15,000 bases of DNA from contig NC_091568.1 of assembly GCF_042767895.1 (NCBI RefSeq), positions 34,920,770 to 34,935,769 of the forward strand, read 5' to 3'. This document shows, in pieces, positions 7,905 through 15,000 of this stretch. A program made the translations under genes and the position numbers. The stretch is from Penaeus vannamei. Its lineage: Eukaryota; Arthropoda; Malacostraca; Decapoda; Penaeidae. A model generated the notes under the pieces. That model was not told the origin of the DNA. It did not search any database and saw only the letters and a list, made by a program, of their open reading frames with translations. Numbering within the stretch: position 1 is the first letter of the stretch; each line of letters begins with the position of its first letter.

Positions 7905-8232
7905 TATCCCCTCCCCCCTCCCCCCCTTCCATACCATCTGTAAGGTTAATTTCTTATTATTGTTTCTCTCTTCTAAGATTTTCTTTTTCTTTCTTCTATT
8001 TTTTTTATCCTCCTCGTCTATTTCGTAATTATTCTTTTCTGCTTCCCGTCCTTCTTCGTCTTTTCCTCTCTCTTCTCCTTTCATCTTCCTTCAATCTTCC
8101 TTCCTCCTTCCTTCTTTCCTTTCTTCGTCTTCTCTTCTCTCTTCCTCCTTTCTCTCTCTCCCATGCCTTTCCTTTACCATCTTCCTCTTCTCTATTTCCC
8201 TTTTCCCTTCCACCCCCCTTCTTCCTTCTCAA
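7905..8232 (+). repeat. Polypyrimidine tract
   Basis: C-rich at the left (CCCTCCCCCC near 7910), then TTC/TTCC/CTTTC-type sequence to about 8232, with few purines. The complementary strand reads as Lys/Arg/Glu/Gly strings, which is a composition effect. Confidence 0.85.
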
Positions 8233-8310
8233 AATCCTCTCTCACATCCTCATGATAATTACGAACATATGGTAATCAAGAACAACGTGAAGAATATTCA
8301 AATTAGGCGA

Positions 8311-8432
<122 letters not shown>

Positions 8433-8502
8433 GACATCACCTATTCTTCCTTTCCCTGCCAATTCCACGTAGCCATGTCAGTTCAGACATACACTCATAT
8501 AT

Positions 8503-8850
8503 ACAAGCACAAACACACACACACACACTCAAACACCCCCCACACACACACACTCAACCCCCACACACACACTCAACCCCCACACACACATACATAGTCA
8601 ACCCTCCCCCCCACACACATAGTCAAACACACACGCAGCCCACACAGTCAAAGACACACACTCAAACACACACACCCACACCCTCTATCACCCTCCCCTC
8701 CCACACACACACAGTCAAACAAACTCACCCAAACACACCCACCCACAAACCCTCAACCCCCCCCACCCAAACCCCTACACCCCCACCCACCCACACCCCT
8801 ACACCCCCACCCACCCACACCCCTACACCCCCACCCACACCCACACACAG
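8503..8850 (+). repeat. CA / C-rich repeat with 24-bp minisatellite
   Basis: CACACA segments alternate with ACTCAACCCCC and AGTCAAAC words to about 8760. A 24-bp unit beginning ACCCCTACACCCCC then repeats at 8771-8794, 8795-8818 and 8819-8842, nearly identical. The plus strand has almost no G or T. The complementary strand carries G runs compatible with quadruplexes. Confidence 0.88.
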
Positions 8851-9118
8851 ACAGCAAAGGGCAGATGTTATTCCACAAGCTCTACACTGAACTTTTTTTT
8901 TCTCCAGGTGAACTAACACTGAGCGTCTGGCGGCTAGTGTGTTCAGCGAGCCTTAATAAGAACATTGATGTCATTGCAGGTGTTATCCAGGTGTTCTCCG
9001 GTCTTTTTCTTTTAATTATTTCCGCTTTCGTTGTTATATCCATGAACGGTATTGCTATTATCAATATTATGATTCTCACCATGAATATTATCATTTTTGT
9101 TTCTTATTATAATGAATA
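8851..9118. other. Complex sequence with a splice-acceptor-like site
   Basis: About 270 bp of mixed sequence. A run of T ending TTTCTCCAG (AG at 8906-8907) is a good match to an arthropod 3' splice site, and a plus frame stays open from 8865 to the stop at 9119. The translated part is hydrophobic with no recognisable domain, and no donor or neighbouring exon can be seen. I do not call it a gene. Confidence 0.25.
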
Positions 9119-9119
9119 G

Positions 9120-9120
<1 letters not shown>

Positions 9121-9192
<72 letters not shown>

Positions 9193-9249
9193 TAGAAAGA
9201 GCGAGAGAGGGAGAGAGAGAGAGATTTACAGATAGAGAGATAGAGAGAT

Positions 9250-9339
<90 letters not shown>

Positions 9340-9420
9340 GAAATAAGAGGAGGAGAAGAACGAAACACACATCAACAGAAAGAGAGAGAGAGAGAGAGGG
9401 AAAGAGAGAGCAAGCGAGAA
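9121..9420 (+). repeat. Compound GA / GATA microsatellite block
   Basis: (GA)n at about 9123-9186 passes into GAAAGAGATAGAAAG and TAGAGAGA variants. A second perfect (GA)n run spans about 9255-9333. A third short GA run lies at 9381-9400 after mixed AG/ACA sequence. Minus frames read as Ser/Leu. Confidence 0.95.
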
Positions 9421-9935
9421 AGCATAAACACACAAGGTGTATTGTCTGCTCGCTCCCTCCTGGGCGGCTCATGAATATGGAAGGAAAACAGCGCGAGTTC
9501 AGAGCAGAAAACCGTTTAATCCGCGGGGACTTCGCCTCACCCAGTTCCTCCCCGCATTTCTTTTCATCTCTCTTATTCTCGGCCTATTTCCTCTTCTCTC
9601 TTTACCTCCCTTCCCATTTTTGGGAGGGAAGGATTTCATAACTACAAGTTCACTTCCTATTCATCTCGTTTTCTGTAACTTCTCCGTTTTCTTTGGACTT
9701 TCATCTCTCCTTGCTTTCATTTTCCCGTTTTCTTTTCGCACTGATGTTCGCAAGGGTCAAATTTCGGGCGATTTCGAATGAAAGCAGCTTTAAGTGTTGA
9801 GGCAGAAAAGGGGTCAAGCACACGCACGCGTAACTGAATCTTAAATTTCTGTAATCAGACTCATTCAACGGCGAGACGAAACGCAAACAGCAATTTTATG
9901 GTCCCTGGCGAAGACATATCAATACCTCCTCTGTT
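9421..9935. other. Complex sequence, CpG-bearing at left
   Basis: About 515 bp of mixed DNA. 9437-9781 stays open for 114 codons on the plus strand, but it has no domain, its middle is a T/C-rich Leu/Phe/Pro string, and no splice context is evident. AACCGTTTAATCC at 9510-9522 holds Myb-like and Otd/bicoid-like words. CCTTCCC (9609-9615) pairs with GGGAAGG (9626-9632), and CCTCCC (9605-9610) can instead pair with GGGAGG (9622-9627), giving two alternative hairpins. Confidence 0.4.
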
Positions 9936-10030
9936 TACGTTTCTCTGTTATTGTTTCTCTTATCTGTCTGTTCTCTTTGTCTCTGTTTCTTTATTTCTGT
10001 CTGTCTATTTGTCTCTCTCCCTTTCCCTTT
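9936..10030 (+). repeat. Short TCTG/TCTC pyrimidine-rich stretch
   Basis: TCTGTCTG, TTCTCTGTT and CCCTTTCCC words form a degenerate pyrimidine-rich run, probably a decayed TCTG/TCTC microsatellite. Confidence 0.6.
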
Positions 10031-10175
10031 TCCGCATCTCGTCCTAACCTTTCCAAGTAAAATATGCACAAATGATTCACACATCTTTATAAACACATTT
10101 ACAAACCCACGTGCAGACAAATATAATGAAATTGTAAGAAAATAGCGAGAGAAACAGCTCAGAATTGGAAGTCAA

Positions 10176-10188
10176 TGCCATCTAGCGG
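10176..10188 (-). promoter_or_regulatory. CTCF-like motif (candidate)
   Basis: The minus strand reads CCGCTAGATGGCA. It matches the CTCF core CCASYAGRKGGC except for G instead of A at the third position, with A in place of the usual G after GGC. It lies in complex, non-repetitive DNA (10031-10320), which makes coincidence less likely than for a motif inside a tract. The same 10031-10320 stretch carries a CACGTG E-box at 10108-10113. Confidence 0.35.
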
Positions 10189-10332
10189 GAAAATTCATAA
10201 GCCGTTTTCTTTACCTCGGTTACTCGCCTGATAGTTACTGGAGGGCGAAGGTTAATAAACAAATGTCGAATAGATAATGATATGGAAATGGAGGGGGAGC
10301 AGGAAAGGTAGAAAGGAATGGGAAAAAGAAGG

Positions 10333-10603
<271 letters not shown>

Positions 10604-10660
10604 TATGAATGAATTATACGTGACCACACATCCAGTAGTAACATTACTCAACCCCTCTAC

Positions 10661-10668
10661 TATATAAA
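10661..10668 (+). promoter_or_regulatory. TATA-box-like sequence
   Basis: TATATAAA lies in non-repetitive sequence about 60 bp after the GA block. It matches a TATA box, but no initiator or transcript can be tied to it. AT-rich DNA yields such matches by chance. Confidence 0.15.
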
Positions 10669-10801
10669 CAAACCCACTCACCTTACTTTTTTCTATTAAC
10701 TACTCAAAAAATACAAAATCACTAAACCTACAAAACCTTAATAGCTTAACCGACTTTAATCGAAGACAAACTATTTCAAATTTCGAAATTCCCTTCACTG
10801 C

Positions 10802-10811
10802 GTCACGTGAC
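10802..10811. promoter_or_regulatory. Perfect palindromic E-box GTCACGTGAC
   Basis: GTCACGTGAC is a perfect 10-bp palindrome and exactly the CLEAR-type E-box recognised by MiT/TFE, and by related USF/Max-type, bHLH-zip factors. A 12-bp palindrome, AATTTCGAAATT, lies just upstream at 10779-10790. A forkhead-like GTAAACA lies downstream at 10910-10916. The flanks are complex DNA. Function is inferred from motif identity. Confidence 0.4.
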
Positions 10812-10931
10812 ATAACGGGCCTAACGGAATTTCAAAATATGTTAGAGCGACCCGAGGTAACTTTTCCCCCGGCAGGTTCAGCACCACTTACGGCGCTTTG
10901 TAAGAACAAGTAAACATCATTAATGGGATAT

Positions 10932-10999
10932 ACAGGTGTCAATACCTGTTATGATGTTATGTAAAGGTCATTAAATATTATAAATGAAATATGACCTTT
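10932..10999. promoter_or_regulatory. Two successive dyads: ACAGGT/ACCTGT and AAAGGTCAT/ATGACCTTT
   Basis: ACAGGT (10932-10937) and ACCTGT (10944-10949) form a dyad of E-box type cores 6 nt apart. AAAGGTCAT (10963-10971) and its exact complement ATGACCTTT (10991-10999) follow, with a 19-nt AT-rich centre. AAAGGTCA is an extended nuclear-receptor half-site. The pair could be two monomer sites facing each other, or a hairpin of 9-bp stem. No transcript is identified. Confidence 0.35.
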
Positions 11000-11176
11000 T
11001 CTCGGCCAGTGTCCCATCACCCCGGGGGGAAGCAGGACAAATGATGATTAATCTCTAAAAGTTGGGAGATTTATGTAAAAAAGTTTTGATATAAAGAATG
11101 TTTTTAAGCGGTTTGACTGAAATATTGATATTATCTATTTGACTATTTCTAAAGAAGGATGAGCAAGAACGTGATG

Positions 11177-11179
<3 letters not shown>
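11000..11179. other. Remainder of complex island
   Basis: Mixed sequence with CCCCGGGGGG near 11021-11030 and a small dyad AATCTC (11050-11055) / GAGATT (11066-11071). It becomes AT-rich toward an AT repeat. No gene is visible. Confidence 0.45.

Positions 11180-11219
<40 letters not shown>
11180..11219 (+). repeat. (AT)n microsatellite
   Basis: About 40 bp of alternating AT, self-complementary and therefore cruciform-prone. It is followed by A/G-rich and imperfect ATC sequence to about 11392. Confidence 0.95.
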
Positions 11220-11220
<1 letters not shown>

Positions 11221-11394
11221 CGGGGCCATAAGAAAAGGAAAGGAAGGAGGAAAAGGAAAAAAAGAAGGTAATGGTGATGATTATTACTACCACCATCATC
11301 GTTCTCATTATATTTACCATCATCATTATCAAGAACACCATCAGAACCATAATAAGAAGAAAGAACAGAAGAATAAGAAAAATAAAAATAGATA

Positions 11395-11680
11395 TACGAA
11401 CCAAAACAGAAAGAAATAAAAAAATAAAAATACGAAACAAAACAGAAAGAAATAAAAAAATAAAATACGAACCAAAACAGAAAGAAATAAAAAATAAAAA
11501 TACGAAACAAAACAGAAAGAAATAAAAAATTAAAAATACGAACCAAAACGGAAAGAAATAAAAAATAAAAATTACGAAACAAAATAGAAAGAAACAAAAA
11601 ATAAAAATACGAACCAAACCGGAAAAAAATTATAAAAAATAAGAACCCGAAACAAAAGAAGAATGAAACGAAGACCAAGA
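11395..11680 (+). repeat. 35-36 bp A-rich minisatellite arranged as dimers
   Basis: Units begin TACGAA at 11395, 11431, 11466, 11501, 11537, 11573 and 11608, with a changed eighth at about 11646. Each continues with a (C/A)CAAAAC(A/G)GAAAGAAA body and an A/T tail. The base after TACGAA alternates strictly C, A, C, A, C, A, C, A across the eight units, so the real repeat is a dimer of about 71 bp. The right-hand units are more diverged. Minus frames give Phe/Leu/Ser strings and are not genes. Confidence 0.9.
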
Positions 11681-11699
11681 AAAAAAAGATCCACTTATA

Positions 11700-11985
11700 A
11701 ATAAAAATAGATTACCATCACAACCCATTGTCGGTCAGCCATGCGCGGTCATGCAGATTCCTGAGCGTATGCTTGTGCATGACACTACACCCCCCTCCCC
11801 CCCCACCCCCCCTGACATGACACTAGTATGATGTCATTTGTTAAAAAAATATATACAGAGTTCAAAGGAGAGTTTAATGGGCAGTTTGGCATTTGACTAT
11901 TATTTTTGGTGTTTTGTGTGTCATGGGGGTGTGTCATGGGGGGGTGAGGGGAGGGGAGTTATATGTATATTTCGAAAGTCTTTTT
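11700..11985. other. Complex sequence with inverted CATGACAC motifs around a C-run/G-run pair
   Basis: CATGACAC occurs at 11778-11785 and 11816-11823, separated by a run of C. Its complement GTGTCATG occurs at 11918-11925 and 11931-11938, next to runs of G. The two sides can pair through both the motifs and the C/G runs, enclosing a loop of roughly 90 bp. GATGTCAT at 11830-11837 lies in the loop. No gene is seen. Confidence 0.5.
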
Positions 11986-12435
11986 TTATTATTATCATTA
12001 TTATTACTATTATATCTTTTGGCATTTTTTAAAAGTTTCCAACTCGTCCTACATTTTTTTTTTTTGGGGGGGGGGTTGTATTTCCGGTACAGCTGCATGC
12101 CATAATGTTCTAACTTCTTTCGCTATTTATAGTCATTACCCATCATGCTGTTCGTCATTTTCTTTTCATATGCATTATCTTTCCAACACTATTTCATTTC
12201 CGTTATTATTTTTTCCTCATTGTTCTTTTTTACATTTTCTTTCTCACTAATGATTTTATTTTTTTTCTTGGGCTATTTCCCTCTTTTGTCTCTGCTCGCT
12301 CCCCATCATTATTCCTTTCTCTTCGTGCCTCTTTCTCTTTCTGGTTTGTTCCTTCATTCGTGATTCCTTTCTCTTCCGCCTTTCCCCCTTTTCTTGGCCA
12401 GTTTATTATCTCTACTGGTTCTAAAGGTTTTAACG

Positions 12436-12436
<1 letters not shown>
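11986..12436. other. T-rich complex sequence with a T12-G10 run
   Basis: ATT-rich at the left. About 12 T followed directly by 10 G sits at 12054-12075. The rest is T/C-rich with no domain-bearing frame. Several overlapping plus frames of 64-95 codons are Phe/Ser/Leu strings. Confidence 0.5.
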
Positions 12437-12475
<39 letters not shown>

Positions 12476-12479
12476 CACG

Positions 12480-12537
<58 letters not shown>

Positions 12538-12562
12538 CACACATTCACACACACACACACAA
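12437..12562 (+). repeat. (AC)n microsatellite with CG interruptions
   Basis: AC dinucleotides are broken at several places by an ACGC substitution (for example near 12468, 12478, 12504 and 12530). The interruptions suggest an older, partly homogenised array. Frames read as His/Thr or Cys/Val. Confidence 0.96.
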
Positions 12563-13020
12563 ATCCTCTCCTTTCTATCTATAATACATCCTCATGCCCT
12601 TAATCTCTACTCTTTTCTTCTTCTTCTCTCTCCATCTCCTTTCTTCCTTACTCTCCCCTCTTTCTCCTACCTTCTTTCTATCTATGTTCCTGATCCTTTC
12701 TCTCTATCTCGCTTTCACTCTACCTCCCGTTCCATCCTTCCCTCTTTCACACACCCTTTCCCCCTCTCCCTCCCTCCTTCCTTCCTCTCTCTCTCTCCCT
12801 TTCTCCCTTCCACTCTACCTCCCCCTCTTTCATTCCTTCCTCCCTCCTTTTCTCTCTCTCCCTCTCTCTCTCTCCCTCCCTCCCTCTCTCTCGCTCTCTC
12901 TCCCACTCTACCTCCCCCTCTCTCCTTCCTTCCTTCCTCCCTCTTCCCTCCCTCCTCCCTCCCTCCTCTCTCCCTCCCTCTCCCTCTACCTCCTCCCCCT
13001 CCTCCCTCCCTCCCTCCCTC
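12563..13020 (+). repeat. Long polypyrimidine CT/CCTCC tract
   Basis: About 460 bp, almost all C and T, moving from TTCTTC and CTCTC words to CCTCCCTCC at the right end. CACTCTACCTCCC recurs near 12716, 12812 and 12904, about 95 bp apart, indicating a long-period repeat inside the tract. Frames are Leu/Pro/Ser strings. Confidence 0.88.
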
Positions 13021-13169
13021 CACGAAACCAGGTGGGACTGACGCCATCACCGTTTCAGAAAGATGGCCAACATCGCACATGATCTATCCACTTATATCAA
13101 TCACTTCTCACTCGGATGTCGATGGCCTATCCACTCGACATCTTGCCTTTCCATCACGTACCGGTAACA
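13021..13169. other. Complex island with an 8-bp dyad
   Basis: About 150 bp of balanced sequence between two long repeats. GATGTCGA (13115-13122) and TCGACATC (13135-13142) are exact complements around a 12-nt loop. CTATCCACT occurs at 13084-13092 and 13128-13136. AAGATGGCC near 13061 resembles a YY1/Pho word. No gene is visible. Confidence 0.45.
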
Positions 13170-13732
<563 letters not shown>

Positions 13733-14044
13733 AAGAAAATGAAAGGACAAACACAAGAGAAACTCGCGCCAAAAGAAAGAAAAAAGAAAAGAATGAGAAA
13801 AAAATAGAAAACAGGAAAAAAGAAAAAAACATGGAAAGCCAAAACCCAAAAGAAAGAAAAAGAAATGAATAAGAAAGGGGAGAAAAAACGAGAAAACAAA
13901 ACCAAGACATTAATAAGCACAAAAAATGAATAAGAAAAAACAAGAAAAAAAGGAAAAAAGAAAAAAAGAAAAAAACACGAAAAAATAACAAAAACAAAAA
14001 ACAAGAAAAACAAAAACAAGAAAAAACAACTCAAACACCAAAAG
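13733..14044 (+). repeat. A-rich tract almost free of T
   Basis: AAAGAAAAAAG, AACAAGAAAAA and CAAAACC words with very few T. The minus frames are long because T-rich DNA lacks stops and read as Phe/Ser strings. Irregular, with no clear period. Confidence 0.85.
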
Positions 14045-14186
14045 AAAGAATTGACCACCATTCCCCGATCGCCCAGCTTCCCTAATCGACCCGCGTATCT
14101 TGGCAAACCTTCTCAAATGGACCGGAAAAGACCGAGTGATCTTTGCCTCTGATCTCGGGTTCCTCTCTGCGATAAGGGCGCCGCTA
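14045..14186. other. Complex GC-balanced island
   Basis: About 140 bp of mixed, CpG-containing sequence abutting the first unit of the next tandem array. CCGAG (14132-14136) and CTCGG (14154-14158) form a small dyad. GGCGCC is present near 14178. The plus frame is interrupted by a stop and shows no known domain. The origin of this segment is unknown. Confidence 0.45.
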
Positions 14187-14194
14187 CTGACAAA

Positions 14195-14226
<32 letters not shown>

Positions 14227-14552
14227 GGGGGGGGGGCTTCTTTAAGCTTTGTATCTTCTTATTCTTTGTTTATTGTCCTTTCCCTCTGACAAATTAAATT
14301 CTTTTTTTTTTTTGGGGGGAGGGCTTCTTTAAGGTTTGTATCTTCTTATTCTTTGTTTATTGTCCTTTCCCTCTGACAAATTAAATTCTTTTTTTTTCTT
14401 TGTTTTTGGTCTTCTTTAAGTATTGTATCTTCTTATTCTTTGTTTAGTTTTTCCCTCTGACAAATTAAATTCTTTTTTTTTCTTTTTTTTTGGCTTCTTT
14501 AAGTTTTGTATCTTCTTATTCTTTGTTTATTGTCTTTTTTGTCTTTTCCCTC
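14187..14552 (+). repeat. Four-copy T-rich minisatellite, unit 84-99 bp, with T-run/G-run
   Basis: CTGACAAATTAAA starts units at 14187, 14286, 14373 and 14457. Each has a T run, then in the first two a G run, then CTTCTTTAAG and TTGTATCTTCTTATTC words and a TTTCCCT end. The T/G run is T26-G10 in copy 1, T12-G6 plus GGG in copy 2, and T-rich with isolated G in copies 3 and 4. The unit body is otherwise well conserved. Confidence 0.92.
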
Positions 14553-14555
14553 TTT

Positions 14556-14727
14556 GTCTTGCGATTTTTATTATTTCTTCTCCATTTGTTTTCTTTTTTT
14601 TATTGTCTTTCTGTCTGTCTTGCGGTTTTCTTATTATTTTTTCTTCGTTTGTCTTCCTTTTTTATTGTCTTTCCGTCTATGTCTTGAGATTTCCTTATTT
14701 TTTTCCGCTTGTCTTCCTTTCTTAACT
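14556..14727 (+). repeat. T-rich minisatellite, unit 61-64 bp, about three copies
   Basis: GTCTTGCGATTTT-like starts lie at 14556, 14617 and 14681. Each is followed by TTATT, a TTTGTCTTCC-like segment and, in the first two units, TTTATTGTCTTTC. It abuts the preceding array and shares its TTTATTGTC word, so the two may have a common origin. Confidence 0.8.
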
Positions 14728-15000
14728 TTTATTTATTTATTTATAATTTTTGTCTAGATTTCGTTTAGGTTTTAACTCTACACTTATTCTCTCCTACTTG
14801 TATAATTAAATCTTCTTGTACCTTTCCTTTTGATATTTCTCTTACATTTTATCATTTCTTATAAAAATATCTATTTATCTATCTATCAATCTATCTATAT
14901 CTATCTTTATCTATCTATCTATATCTCTCTATCTATCTACATATATATATATATATGTTACATTTACCTATTTTTCGAAACTCAAAAAATTCCTTGTTGA
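14728..15000. repeat. AT-rich end with TCTA and TA microsatellites
   Basis: AT-rich mixed sequence to about 14860. Imperfect (ATCT)n follows at about 14870-14940, then (TA)n at about 14941-14956, and a short complex remainder to the window edge. No gene is visible. Confidence 0.8.

Noticed and set aside
9437..9781. Plus frame of 114 codons in mostly complex DNA
   Set aside because: No recognisable domain. The middle is a Leu/Phe/Pro string from T/C-rich DNA. There is no splice or promoter context. It would need a protein match or transcript to be called.
11055..11678. Minus frame of 207 codons with hydrophobic Phe/Leu/Tyr repeats, membrane-protein-like
   Set aside because: It is the complement of the A-rich 35-36 bp array. 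Unit length is not a multiple of three in all copies, so the peptide does not repeat in register as selection would require.
11395..11680. Regular 35-36 bp repeats reminiscent of a CRISPR array
   Set aside because: The whole unit repeats with no unique spacers, composition is A-rich slippage sequence, and the context is a eukaryotic SSR-rich region.
12700..13080. Minus frame of about 121 codons rich in Gly/Arg/Glu resembling an RGG-type protein
   Set aside because: It is the complement of the CT tract. Its first residues come from 60 bp of complex sequence only and match nothing recognised.
13733..14106. Long minus frames rich in Phe/Ser/Leu
   Set aside because: Complement of an A-rich tract lacking T. 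Stop-poor composition explains them, and several frames are open at once.
14045..14226. Complex segment ending in a long T run, possible Pol III transcript or reversed retroelement poly(A) tail
   Set aside because: No A/B boxes or recognisable snRNA or SINE sequence. The T run is part of a four-copy tandem unit rather than a tail at an insertion.

Overview
No gene can be called with confidence in this 15 kb window. It reads as intergenic or intronic DNA from an animal genome packed with simple sequence repeats. The best guess is a penaeid shrimp or related crustacean, because those genomes are known for exceptional di- and trinucleotide repeat density. That is inference: no coding marker confirms it. 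The window has no bacterial-style gene packing, CRISPR array, rRNA, convincing tRNA, telomeric array or recognisable transposase or reverse transcriptase. The long open frames on both strands are translations of GA, CA, ATC, AT or polypurine tracts and give single-residue or two-residue proteins (poly-S/L, E/R, C/V, H/T, I/Y).

Layout. 1-420 is an almost G-free pyrimidine tract. 421-540 is an island with two identical E-boxes flanking a forkhead site. 541-780 is imperfect ATC/ATT repeat. 783-1080 is T-free purine then A/C sequence ending in a CTCF-like site. 1081-1737 is complex sequence. 1738-2110 is a polypurine tract. 2467-2690 is an ATC array. 2986-3652 is a G-rich purine tract with quadruplex potential and a dispersed short motif. 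3755-5275 alternates pyrimidine or AT-rich repeats with complex DNA. 5276-5745 is a GT microsatellite flanked by two minisatellites. 5941-6105 is a compact complex island with several dyads. 6533-7315 holds GA repeat, C-rich, purine and then pyrimidine blocks. 7433-7705 is an unusual array of a conserved 17-bp core with variable AT spacers. 7905-8850 holds pyrimidine, GA and CA/C-rich repeats. 8851-9118 is complex. 9121-9420 is GA repeat. 9421-10320 is complex and holds a second CTCF-like site. 10337-10602 is compound GA/GATA. 10603-11179 is the richest complex island, with a TATA-like box, a palindromic E-box and an AGGTCA inverted repeat. 11180-11680 is AT repeat, A-rich sequence and a dimeric higher-order minisatellite. 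11700-12436 is complex, with an inverted arrangement of CATGACAC motifs. 12437-13020 is CA repeat then a long pyrimidine tract. 13021-13178 is a small complex island. 13170-13369 is an (AT)-(AC)-(AT) block. 13370-14186 is complex and A-rich sequence. 14187-14727 holds two abutting T-rich minisatellites. The rest is AT-rich with TCTA and TA repeats.

The window therefore shows two things. One is repeat architecture: strand-biased tracts, higher-order repeats, core-plus-spacer arrays and non-B DNA potential. The other is a set of short complex islands between repeats that carry clustered motif matches and could be cis-regulatory. No previously undescribed multi-gene system is visible. The most unusual items are the core/spacer array at 7433-7705, the alternating dimeric array at 11395-11680, the islands at 10603-11179 and 421-540, and the two CTCF-like sites.
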